DNA of 54,242 nucleotides from Cladosporium sp. IMV 00045 (Eukaryota > Ascomycota > Dothideomycetes > Cladosporiales > Cladosporiaceae): the NCBI GenBank assembly GCA_001931905.2, contig MSJI02000181.1:77296-131537 (forward strand). The letters are read 5' to 3'. Position 1 is the first letter of the stretch; each line of letters opens with the position of its first letter. A model generated the notes under the pieces. It ran no database searches. It was given only the letters and a program-made list of their open reading frames with translations, and was not told where the DNA came from. Shown piece after piece: positions 22,167 to 31,642 of this stretch. Both the position numbers and the translations under genes were made by a program.

Positions 22167-25100
22167 TCACAGGTAGAACATGACATCGTCAAGATTGGGA
22201 TGCCACGGATTCCTACGAGGACGGCCGTACTTGACCGTGGTACGATCGGGACGATAGTACGGCCGAGCAGAAAGGTAGCGAGCAACATGAGCCTGATAGT
22301 CCTGGTGTTTCTCATCTCGGCGCCTCGCTCTATCAGGGCCGAAGCGGCTCGGATCACGGCCTATGAGCCAGTCGCGAATGTACGCTCTGCCGCGGTCGCA
22401 GAGGCGATCGGCGTAGTATGCTGGACCGCAGTATGAGACTCCCTTGGTCGCACGAGCGTAGTTGTAACAGAAGGCGTGAGTGATGTGCTGGATTCTGTCA
22501 AGGCTGAGCTCCATGTTGTTCTTGAGCACGACGTAGTGTGCGGACTTGCCGGTGCCCTTGATGGGGTTGTGGGATTGCAGGTAGAAGTTTGGGTACTTCG
22601 TGTTCGTGATCACTTGGTCCACCATCAGCCCGGGCTTGACATTTGCATTACCATATTTTCCAAAGCTGGTGTTGACCATATCGGTCTCTGATTTCGGGAA
22701 AAAGCGGGCGTGGTGTCGCTTGCCGACAACGATGAATGTCAGCTTGAAGTTGACCTCCCCTTTGGTGACCGAGCCGGTAACCACATCGCGTGCCATTTGA
22801 TAGGCCTGTTGCAACTGAGCGATTTCGACGTCGATGACTGATTGGTACTGTGACTCACTCACTCCGTCGCGATAGAAGAGCATGCAGCCAGGCAGACGGC
22901 CATTGTGCTCGTTGGCCCAGTCAACAAGGCGTTCCATGATCATGTCTGCAAGTTCCGTAATCATTTCCTGTCGACCGTTCTGAAGGCGCATCGAACCAGG
23001 AAATCTGGCGAAATTGTCGTCAACACTGCCAACAACAGCGGCCACTGAAGGGCAACTCGCAGCGCAGTGACCCAGGGGGTGAGTGACATCTGCACCGATC
23101 ACAATGGTATCACATTGAGGTTTTCCAGATGCTTTAGCGTTGCTAGAGGGCTGGAAAAGCTCGTGGAGGCTGCGCGCATCGATGCAGTGGTTCGAGCCTT
23201 TGCCTTTGAGATTCAGCTTCAGAGCGATATTGGAGCAATATTGTATGTTGTCGGTGGCTGGGCTGGCGACACAGACAGTTTGAACACCCATGCGGAGTTC
23301 TGCGACACGCTTGATCGTGGAGTACATGTCGTATGAACGTTGAGGGAGAACGATAACGAAAGCAGTGTCGAGCTTTGCTCTCGTATCCGATGTCAAGAGT
23401 TGTTGAAGTTCTTTCTGCAAATCATCTTCAGAGAAGTTCTGGGTTGTGAGAAACCGGGGCCCAACTCTAACTTGTACGTGAGCAGGGATCGCCAGTTGCT
23501 TCAAGGCCTGTTGCAAACCCTTCTCGAAACCTTGGTCCAGCGGACGCGTCCGATAATTTGCATTTCCTGTCAACTGTGACAGATCCAGAACGATCACTTC
23601 AGAGTGCGAGCGTGGCTGAATGACTTTGACTTTGATCAGATTCCACCCGGCATTCTGTGTGGCGACTGCAGTTTGACCACGGTAAAAGACAGTAGGCGCC
23701 TTGAGGAAGCGACAGGGAACAATCTGCAAATTTGTCCGAAGGACGAGGTTGAATGCAGTCGCAAGAGTGTTTTGAAATCCGGTGTCGCTGAGACCAAGAT
23801 CGTCAATGGCAAACCTTTCGAGAATATCCTTGTGCTCGTTGGGATTCTTCAAAGCATGTTTGATCATCTCGGAGGTCTGATCAGACGATAGCGGTTGCCT
23901 GTATGGAGAATCGTCGGATGTCTTCAGGTGGTTCGATCTAACCAAAGTTTCATTCTCAGGAGTGCCGATATCCACACTGCCAGTACTCAACGGATCCTTG
24001 ACACTGGCAATGAACTCAATACCACCAAACATGTGGTTATGATGAAGATGACTCGCTCGTAGAAGCTCCACTTTGACACCTTTGAGCATCGACGTCGCTT
24101 TGGGCGCACCGCCTCGAATGTTCGCAATGACGTGGTCAATTCGTAAGTCCCGGACCAAGAAAGGCGAGCAACGAAGGGAGACGTTCAGGAAATACTGCTG
24201 CGCTCCTGGGCGAACTGAGATGAAGTAGCCCAAGACACCTTTGACTTGGTTCGAATTATCGAGCTTCAACTTTGCCTCCGTCTGGGTTTTGTAGAACTTG
24301 TTGGCGCCAACTTGCTTCAAATCCGGTGCTGCGTTTGCCGCAGTGTTTTGCGCATGTGCGGTGAACATGGCATTCAGACCTCGCTCTAGCAGTTTGGCAG
24401 CAATATCGTGGGCAGCGGTGTTGCTAGGGTTGTTTTGAAGTGTTTGCTGGCAATCAATGGCACGATCGAAGCGAATGTTCGCACTTTTCGCGGTGACAGT
24501 CCTCAGTGTGTACGGATTAATCGCCGTGAGATTGGTGGCTGGAGCTGGCACGAAGGCCTCGTTGTCATCATCGAAGAGAGGACGAGTCGACCAAATGTTG
24601 GTGTAATCAGTGACCCAGAAGTTGACTGCGGGCGTCGAAAGGCGGACGTATCCATGCCTCTGCCTCAGAACATCTTCAAAAAGACCTTTCTTTTCAAACT
24701 TTCTCGTGATCAAAACCGCTTCGCCATCTGCGTCAGTCTCTTTGACAAATGTGATCTCGTAGACGTACACTGTCGACGGGAGCTTCTCAATGCTCAGGAA
24801 GTTGGTGTAGACCTCGCTGTTGTATGGAGGCGAGGGAGCGGCGGAAGGTGTAAAAGGTTTCGCTGATCCAGCAAGCTTGCTTGAGCCTGCGGCAGGTGAA
24901 GATTGTTGAGTGTTCGGTTTGTTATTTCCCAGCTTTGGACATTGATTTTTCCAGTGACCAGGCTCTCCGCAGAGATTGCAGACATCTGCATTGCCACCGC
25001 CACGACCACTGCCACGGCCCCTACCACGACCACCACCTCCTCCATCAAAACCCCGACCTCCTCCTGGGCCACCACGCCGACGATCTACGAAAATTGACAT
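22167..25100 (-). CDS. Argonaute with RGG tract and CCHC zinc knuckle (intact copy)
   Basis: Guide-RNA-binding effector of RNA silencing, single exon, 977 aa from MSIFVDRR (ATG at 25100; upstream in-frame codons open only with TTG). In order: a Gly/Arg-rich tract (residues 7-37); a CCHC zinc knuckle, C41-x2-C44-x4-H49-x4-C54; N domain from about 95; linker L1 (about 240-305, GYFISVRPGA); a PAZ region shortened to about 340-430; L2; MID; and PIWI (about 663-960). PIWI keeps the slicer tetrad D671 (GADVTHP), E712 (RQEM), D745 (YRDG) and D898 (YYAD), so cleavage should be possible. In MID, Y593 and K597 are kept, but V609 replaces the usual Gln of TQC, and KLGG reads KGKG. The PAZ region lacks the usual YF...Y...LP stretch for binding the guide 3' end. 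The family (QDE-2-like) is sure; the effect of the odd domains is inference. Confidence 0.94.
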   Translation of the reverse strand: MSIFVDRRRGGPGGGRGFDGGGGGRGRGRGSGRGGGNADVCNLCGEPGHWKNQCPKLGNNKPNTQQSSPAAGSSKLAGSAKPFTPSAAPSPPYNSEVYTNFLSIEKLPSTVYVYEITFVKETDADGEAVLITRKFEKKGLFEDVLRQRHGYVRLSTPAVNFWVTDYTNIWSTRPLFDDDNEAFVPAPATNLTAINPYTLRTVTAKSANIRFDRAIDCQQTLQNNPSNTAAHDIAAKLLERGLNAMFTAHAQNTAANAAPDLKQVGANKFYKTQTEAKLKLDNSNQVKGVLGYFISVRPGAQQYFLNVSLRCSPFLVRDLRIDHVIANIRGGAPKATSMLKGVKVELLRASHLHHNHMFGGIEFIASVKDPLSTGSVDIGTPENETLVRSNHLKTSDDSPYRQPLSSDQTSEMIKHALKNPNEHKDILERFAIDDLGLSDTGFQNTLATAFNLVLRTNLQIVPCRFLKAPTVFYRGQTAVATQNAGWNLIKVKVIQPRSHSEVIVLDLSQLTGNANYRTRPLDQGFEKGLQQALKQLAIPAHVQVRVGPRFLTTQNFSEDDLQKELQQLLTSDTRAKLDTAFVIVLPQRSYDMYSTIKRVAELRMGVQTVCVASPATDNIQYCSNIALKLNLKGKGSNHCIDARSLHELFQPSSNAKASGKPQCDTIVIGADVTHPLGHCAASCPSVAAVVGSVDDNFARFPGSMRLQNGRQEMITELADMIMERLVDWANEHNGRLPGCMLFYRDGVSESQYQSVIDVEIAQLQQAYQMARDVVTGSVTKGEVNFKLTFIVVGKRHHARFFPKSETDMVNTSFGKYGNANVKPGLMVDQVITNTKYPNFYLQSHNPIKGTGKSAHYVVLKNNMELSLDRIQHITHAFCYNYARATKGVSYCGPAYYADRLCDRGRAYIRDWLIGRDPSRFGPDRARRRDEKHQDYQAHVARYLSARPYYRPDRTTVKYGRPRRNPWHPNLDDVMFYL

Positions 25101-25989
25101 ATCGAAGTTCCTGAGAAAGAAGCTGTGTGATGGATATTCAAATCCAGACTCCCAACCAGCCAACAGTTCTCCTTATAAACCCACCAGCTCAGCTTGCTGA
25201 TCCTGTAGCTTCTCAGAATGAGTCTTCGACTCCCAAACGAGCATGCAAGCAGCCTCAAAGACCGTCATGCAAGAAATTCGTTTGCCAGTTTGCAAGCACA
25301 GTGAGTCTTACTGAAGCAAACATGTTCCCACAACAAAGCGCAATGCGAAATAACGGACCTGGAATGTTCGCTTGATTTTTGCATTGCAGATGTCAGCCAG
25401 ATGTCTCATCAAGACAGCCGGCAAACAGAAGCACTGTGCATCAAATTAGCTGAAGGTACCAATTCGACACTCACAAAAAAAGAAACCAGTAAACAAGTCT
25501 CAGCAAACAAACCCTCACATAACCATACAAGGAAGCCAACAAACTGATTGCAATCAGTCAGCTCAATGAAATCCGCTTAGCGAGCCTTTTGTCCATGTGT
25601 GACCTTTCGCAGAGCTCCCAAAAGAGAGAAGGAACCACGAATCGAACCTCTCCCCAAAACAAGACAATGGTCCAAAGCAGAGGGAGAAAAAAGAGTGGAA
25701 ACAAAAATAGTGAACCGAAAATTTGCTGACATTCTCGAGTCTGACTATCGGAAAGAAAAAGGTCAATTGTTGAACGAGTGAGTGATGATGCCCGATCGAA
25801 CTTGGAATTTTTTTCTGGCGCTCTTCCCCTGTCGTCCGCGATGGGATGGGATGGAAAAGCACAGGGGCGATCGAAACGTGTGCAGAACGCAGCAACAGCA
25901 AAAGGTGTTGTGGGTGAAGAAAAGTAATAGTAAAAGGCAGAGCAAGGATATGTTCAAAAGCAACGAATTTTTTTTTTTTTTTTTTTTTT
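25101..25989. other. Upstream region of intact Argonaute
   Basis: Promoter and leader of the minus-strand Argonaute, matching 31643 to about 32560 with many small indels. It ends in 21 T followed by the N gap. An (A/T)-TCGAACC-like box near 25635 resembles a tRNA T-loop on the minus strand, but its stem does not pair. No gene is seen. Confidence 0.45.
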
Positions 25990-26009
25990 NNNNNNNNNNN
26001 NNNNNNNNN
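25990..26009. other. Assembly gap (20 N)
   Basis: Exactly 20 N after a T21 homopolymer. The sequence to the right restarts at a point equivalent to 12971 and 19396, inside the region upstream of the rhodopsin-domain gene. Confidence 0.99.
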
Positions 26010-26252
26010 TGCATGCTTACAGCCTCGCGGTACCTGACAGCTGACACAGATCGTTCATGTGTGCCGGCCATATGCAGGAACGCCTGCAACCCTGGGGAGT
26101 TGCGCAATGCTTCTGCGTCGTGAAACAATCGCTTACTCTGTGAAAGTCCAATCACATGGCCGATGGCGAACGTATTCTTCGAAGCTCCGCCATAATATTC
26201 GTGGTGTCCAGCATCTATTGCCGAAAGAAAATGACGTTTCCTTAGGCTATCG

Positions 26253-26637
26253 CTGGTGATATAGTACAACGTCGGCTCGGAAAGCCTCGACACTCCTGCC
26301 GTCTGGGTCTGGTCCTTAGGCTTCTATCCATACACTCGGGCCGTTGCAACACGCAACGGCTGCACTCCTCTCCCCATGCTAGCGCCTCCACCATGGCGAA
26401 GGAGAAGTGTGCACGCGCACCTAAACACAAAAGAGACACGGCATAGCTGGGGCGATCGGGCGACCAGCGCTACGAACCCAGTCTATTATAAGGTGACAAG
26501 GGCCTGCATCCCGCATGCGTGCGATCGCATCGCATGGGTTTTATCCTCGATGATCTGACTTCACCACCATCCTTCTGCATTCTCATCGAGATCGATCCCA
26601 CAGCCCGCGGGCCTCTCTCACACCTGCGCGACCCATC
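26253..26637 (+). promoter_or_regulatory. Upstream region of rhodopsin-domain gene (copy 2)
   Basis: About 385 bases immediately before the start codon, nearly unchanged relative to 19639-20026. Shared features are a CCACCATGG stretch, a TATTATAAG box about 160 bases before the ATG (a TATA-like element) and a GCGATCGCATCGCATGGG segment. The strong conservation compared with other non-coding parts suggests promoter and leader function. The exact transcription start cannot be seen. Confidence 0.45.
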
Positions 26638-28098
26638 ATGGCTCTTTCAGGCTACGCTACTGACCCTGCGGTCATCGCGACCATGACGGTCGGCACAGTC
26701 TTGGGAGTCTTTGCAGTTGCTGCTCGATTGTTCACTCGCATCGTGATCGTGCGGAAAGCAGGTTGGGACGACGCTATCATTTGTGCTGGATGTGTGAGTT
26801 TTCTTAATATCTGAGCTTGTGGAAGAATGTTACTGACCCTCCAAAGATTTTCGCGATCGTACACACAGTTACTACATGCCGAAGACGTGAGTTTTCATAG
26901 TTGCCAAGGTATCCGTAAAGCCAACTAACATTTCCCTCCAGTACAATTTGGCATGGGCCAACATGCCCAGGATCTCACTGAGGAAACCAAAAGCAAGGGG
27001 TTCTTTTGGTTCTGGATCTCTATCTGGGTTTACTACTGCGGCCTTTTCTGTGTGAAAATCTCCATCTTGCTGCAATACCTCAGGGTGTTCGTGAACAAGT
27101 ACTTCAAGATCGTATGCTATGGCTTGATTGCCACAGTGACGGCCTGTAGCCTGTGGGCAATCTTCAGTGGCTTCTTCATGTGTGCTCCAGTGCAACACTT
27201 CTGGGACAAGACCATCGAAGGAACTTGCCTCAACAGACTCGGAGTCTGGTATTCTGCCGCTGGCGTGAACGCGGCTACAGATTTCGCCACTGCTATTCTT
27301 CCCCTACCGCTTGTCAGCTCTCTTCCAATTTCTAAGCAGCAAAAGATTCTGCTTATGGTTGTTTTCGGCTTTGGCTTTTGGTAAGTTGCGTTCACGAGTG
27401 CCACGGCCAGATCACAGCTAACGTCTAACAGCACCTGCATTGTTTCCGTGTTGCGCCTTGTCTGGATTTACCCCATTTCCATTACCACCGATGTGACCCA
27501 CGAAAGCCCCCTTTCCGCTCTCTGGAGCAACGTAGAACTCAACGTTGGCATTCTCTGTTCCTGCCTGCCCACTCTCCGAAGCTGCATGACCAGGCTGTTC
27601 CCCGGCCTCTTCCCTCCCAACGCCTCTGACCACGGCCTCTCTTCCGAAACCAAGCCAGCATCCTCTGGCTACGAATCAAAACGCGTCACCATCCAAGAGA
27701 TCGCCCTACCTCTAGACGCACCCGACCATGACCTCGAAGAACAACGCACCAGCGACGATTCCGACGACAACGAAAACGACCACCGTCGACGAAATTTCAG
27801 TTTCATCGCGTGCACCAAGCACGACAGCACCGACGCAGTGCACCTCACCCCGCTGCGATCACCACCCACCACGGCCTCGCCCACCATGCACACGCGCAAG
27901 GTCTCATTGCCCGGGCGCGTGGCACGCTGGCGGGAAAGTCAGGGCCACTCAAAGGCCACGATAGGACTGGCTTCTTCCTCGCCGAAGGATTCGGAACAAC
28001 AGTACCCTTGTAACGACAGCACGAAGAATTTGCTGAGCGATGAGAACGAGGCCACGATGCCGATGCCTGAACGGTCACGATCGAGAGACGGATGTTAG
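26638..28098 (+). CDS. Seven-helix integral membrane protein, fungal rhodopsin-like domain (copy 2)
   Basis: Same four-exon structure as copy 1: 26638-26793, 26847-26886, 26942-27380 and 27432-28098, with all exon lengths identical (156, 40, 439 and 667 nt) and 433 aa. Introns have changed slightly but keep donor, branch and acceptor motifs. Only a handful of residues differ (for example VCYVL against VCYGL, and RRRPFSF against RRRNFSF), most in the cytosolic tail. The preserved frame, splice sites and exon lengths show that both copies are under constraint. I infer this is the other allele of 20027-21486. Confidence 0.87.
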
Positions 28099-28690
28099 AA
28101 TGACGGCTGTCGAAGTTGCTCTGCATGATGAGATGCATTTTCTCTCTCTCTTGACTTTTTTCTTTTGTTGGGAAATCCTTTGATTTTTGCTTTTCTGGGC
28201 GGAGTTTGTTCTGTCTTGTCTTAGCGTTGGTGTTTCTGGGGGATTTTGACGGTCGCTGTATTATGATGTACTATAGCCTATACTACCTACTACACGAAGG
28301 AAGAAGAGCACGATAAAAGCCCTTTTGGATGGGCTGAGAATGAATGATCTTGAACATGTGTCCAGGGCCATTCTCACAACCACGAATTGTATCTATTTCA
28401 ATCTCGCAGGAATTGTGACGTGAAATGGGGTTGATTGAGATGGATTTTCAATCGATGAGGTATCTACTGTACATAAGTGTGCAGAAGTTCCGAACTCTCA
28501 GACAGTGCTCTCTGGTTCAAAGGATGCAACAGATGAATGGCAGCCAGCCGAACTGGGACGCCAACAGCAAGGAAAAGCAACGCAAAGCCGTGCAGCAAGA
28601 GTGTGCCGACTGATATTGTACACAAGTACCGAGAGACGCTGCGTCCTCAGGATTTGATACCGGTAAGGACTGGAAGTGAGTAGTAAGAGC
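28099..28690. other. Convergent 3' region (copy 2)
   Basis: Counterpart of 21487-22166, about 90 bases shorter because of indels. It holds the 3' untranslated regions of the two convergent genes. No gene is seen. Confidence 0.45.
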
Positions 28691-31642
28691 TCACAGGTAG
28701 AACATGACATCGTCAAGATTGGGATGCCACGGGTTCTTGCGAGGACGGTTGTACTTGACCGTGGTGCGATCGGGACGATAGTACGGCCGATCAGACAGGT
28801 AGCGAGCAACATGAGCCTGGTAGTCCTGGTGTTTCTCATCTCGGCGCCTCGCTCTATCAGGGCCGAAGCGGCTCGGATCACGGCCAATGAGCCAGTCGCG
28901 AATGTACGCTCTGCCGCGGTCGCAGAGGCGATCGGCGTAGTATGCTGGACCGCAGTATGAGACTCCCTTGGTCGCGCGAGCGTAGTTGTAACAGAAGGCG
29001 TGGGTGATGTGCTGAATTCTGTCGAGGCTGATCTCCATGCTGTTCTTGAGCACGACGTAATGTGCGGACTTACCGGTGCCTTTGATGGGGTTGTGGGATT
29101 GCAGGTAGAAGTTTGGGTACTTCGTGTTCGTGATCACTTGGTCCACGATCAGCCCGGGCTTGACATTTGCGTTACCATATTTTCCAGAGCTAGTGTTGAT
29201 CATATCGGTCTCTGGTTTCGGGAAAAAGCGGGCGTGGTGTCGCTTGCCGACAACGATGAAAGTTAGCTTGAACTTGACCTCCCCTTTGGTAATCGAGCCG
29301 GTAACCACATCGCGTGCCATTTGATAGGCCTGTTGCAACTGAGCGATTTCGACGTCGATGACCGATTGGTACTGTGACTCACTCACTCCGTCGCGATAGA
29401 AGAGCATGCAGCCAGGCAGACGGCCATTGTGCTCGTTGGCCCAGTCAACAAGACGTTCCATGATCATGTCTGCGAGATCCGTGATCATTTCCTGTCGACC
29501 GTTCTGGAGGCGCATCGAACCAGGAAATCTGGCGAAATCGTCGTCAACACTGCCAACAACAGCGGCCACTGAAGGGCAACCCGCAGCGCAGTGACCCAGG
29601 GGATGAGTGACATCTGCACCGATCACAATGGTATCACATTGAGGTTTTCCAGATGCTTTAGCATTGCTAGAGGGTTGGAAAAGCTCGTGGAGGCTGCGCG
29701 CATCGATGCAGTGGTTCGAGCCTTTGCCTTTGAGATTCAGCTTCAGAGCGATATTGGAGCAATATTGTATGTTGCTGTTGGCTGGACTGGCGACACAGAC
29801 AGTTTGCACACCCATGCGGAGTTCTGCGACACGCTTGATCGTGGAGTACATGTCGTACGAACGTTGGGGGAGAACGACAATGAAAGCATTGTCGAGCTTC
29901 GCCTTCGCACCCGACGGCAACAGCTGTTGAAGTTCTCGCTGTAAGTCGTCTTCGGAGAAGTTTTGGGTTGTGAGAAACCGGGGTCCAACTCCAACTCGTA
30001 CGTGAGCAGAGATTCCCATTTGTTCCAAGGCCTGTTGCAAACCCTTCTCGAAACCATTGACCAGCGGACGCGCTCGGAAATTTGCATTCCCTGACAACCG
30101 TGACAGATCCAAAACGATCACTTCAGAGCGCGAGCGTGGCTGAATGACCTTGACTCTGATCAGATTCCACCCGGCATTTTGCGTGGCTGCTGCAATTTGA
30201 CCACGGTACAAAACAGTAGGCGCCTTGAGGAAGCGACAGGGAACGAGCTGCAAATCTGTCCGAAGGACGAGGTCGAATGCAGTCGCGAGAGTGTTTTGAA
30301 ATCCGGTGTCGCTGAGACCAAGATCGTCAATGGCAAACGTTTCGAGGACAGCCTTGTGATCATCGGGGCTCCTCAAAGCATGTGTGATCATCTCGGAGGT
30401 CTGATCAGACGATAGTGGTTGCCTGTATGGGGAATCATCAAATGTCTTCAGGTGGCTTGATCTGACCAAAGTCTCATTCCCAGGAGTGCCGATGTCTACA
30501 CTGCCAGTACTCAACGGATCCTTGACACTGGCAATGAATTCAATACCCCCAAACACGTGATTATGACGAAAATGACTTGATCGTTGAAGCTGAACTCTGA
30601 TACCTTTGAGCATCGACGTCGCTTTGGCCGGACCGCCTCGAATGTTCGCAATGACGTTGTCCATCTGTAAGCCCCGGACCAAGAAAGGCGAGCAACGAAG
30701 GGAGACGACAGGAAATACTGCTGCGCTCCTGGGCGAACTGGGATGAAGTAACCCAGGAAACCTTTTACTTGCTCTGAGTTGTCGAGATCGAATTTTGCGG
30801 CCTCTTCAGTCTTGTAAAACCTGTTAGCGCCAACTTGCTTCAAAGCCGGGTTTGCGTTTGTCGGAGTTTGTTGAGCGGTCCTTTGCGCCTGTGCGGTGAA
30901 CATGGCATTCAGACCTCGCTCTAGCAGTTTGGCAGAAACATCGTTCCCAGTGGTATTGCCAGGGTCGTGTTCAAGTGTTTGCTGGCAATCAATGGCACGA
31001 TCGAAGTGAATACTCGCACTTTCCGCAGTGACTGTCCTCCGCGTGTACGGGTTAATACCCGTGAGATTAGTGACTGGGGGTGGCACGAAGGTCTCGTTGT
31101 CATTATCGAAGAGAGGACGAGTCGACCAAATGTTGGTGTAATCAGTGACCCAAAAATTGACTGATGCCGTCGAAAGGCGGACGTATGCGTGCCTCTGTTT
31201 GAGATCATTTTCAAAAAGACCTTTCTTTTCAAACTTTCTCGTGATCAAAACCGGGTCGCCGTCTGCGTCCGTCTCTTTGACGAAGGTGATTTCGTAAACG
31301 TACACTTTCGACGGGAGCTTCTCAATGCTCAGGAAGTTGGTGTAGACCTCGCTATTGTAGGGAGGCGAGGGAGCTGCGGAAGGTGTAAAAGAATTCGCTG
31401 ATCCGGCAAGCTTGCTTGAGCCTGCGGCAGGTGAAGATTGTTGAGTGTTCGGTTTGTTGTTTCCCAAGCTTTGGACATTGATTTTTCCAGTGACCAGGCT
31501 CCCCGCAGAAATTGCAGACATCTGCATTACCACCGCCACGACCACTGCCACGGCCCCTACCACCTCGACCACCACCTCCTCCTCCATCAAAACCCCGACC
31601 CCCTCCTTGGCCACCACGCCGACGAGCTGCGAAAGCTGACAT
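28691..31642 (-). pseudogene. Argonaute with RGG tract and CCHC knuckle (frameshifted copy)
   Basis: Equivalent of 22167-25100, with start ATG at 31642 (MSAFAARR) and the same RGG tract and CCHC knuckle (CNFCGEPGHWKNQC). Two single-base changes break the frame: one extra base near 31465-31468, just after the knuckle, and one missing base near 30706-30709, before PAZ. The roughly 760 bases between them encode the expected N domain and L1 in a shifted frame, and the 3' 2 kb (L2, MID, PIWI) is open to the stop at 28691. The DEDD tetrad and the shortened PAZ are the same as in the intact copy. Residues in the N-domain half differ from the intact copy far more than those in PIWI. It is either a recent loss of function in one haplotype or two sequencing errors; neither indel sits in a long homopolymer. 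Confidence 0.8.

Larger units (their letters stand above)
13234..25989. other. Middle contig: probable alternative-haplotype (Q) insert
   Basis: This is a 12,756-base piece bounded on both sides by 20-N gaps. Its left half (13234-19638) matches the left flank 6893-13213. Its right half (19396-25989) matches the right flank from 26010 to about 32560. A single contig collinear with both flanks in turn is what results when an allelic contig is scaffolded into a break in its partner haplotype. Its right end is a run of 21 T. Confidence 0.8.
19396..25989 (+). repeat. Block B, haplotype Q copy (rhodopsin-domain gene plus Argonaute)
   Basis: Collinear with 26010 to about 32560 (offset about 6.6 kb). 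It contains the rhodopsin-domain gene, the convergent Argonaute and the Argonaute upstream region. The rhodopsin-domain proteins are nearly identical, whereas the N-terminal half of Argonaute differs clearly. The block ends in poly-T at the second gap. Confidence 0.9.

Noticed and set aside
25600..25680. tRNA-like box (GGTTCGATTC on the minus strand)
   Set aside because: The T-stem does not pair, no acceptor stem or anticodon arm can be drawn, and the matching site in the other copy has changed.
6568..31642. True tandem duplication of WD40, rhodopsin-domain and Argonaute genes
   Set aside because: Copy boundaries fall exactly at N gaps and the outer contigs overlap each other, so allelic mis-scaffolding is simpler. 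It is kept only as an alternative.
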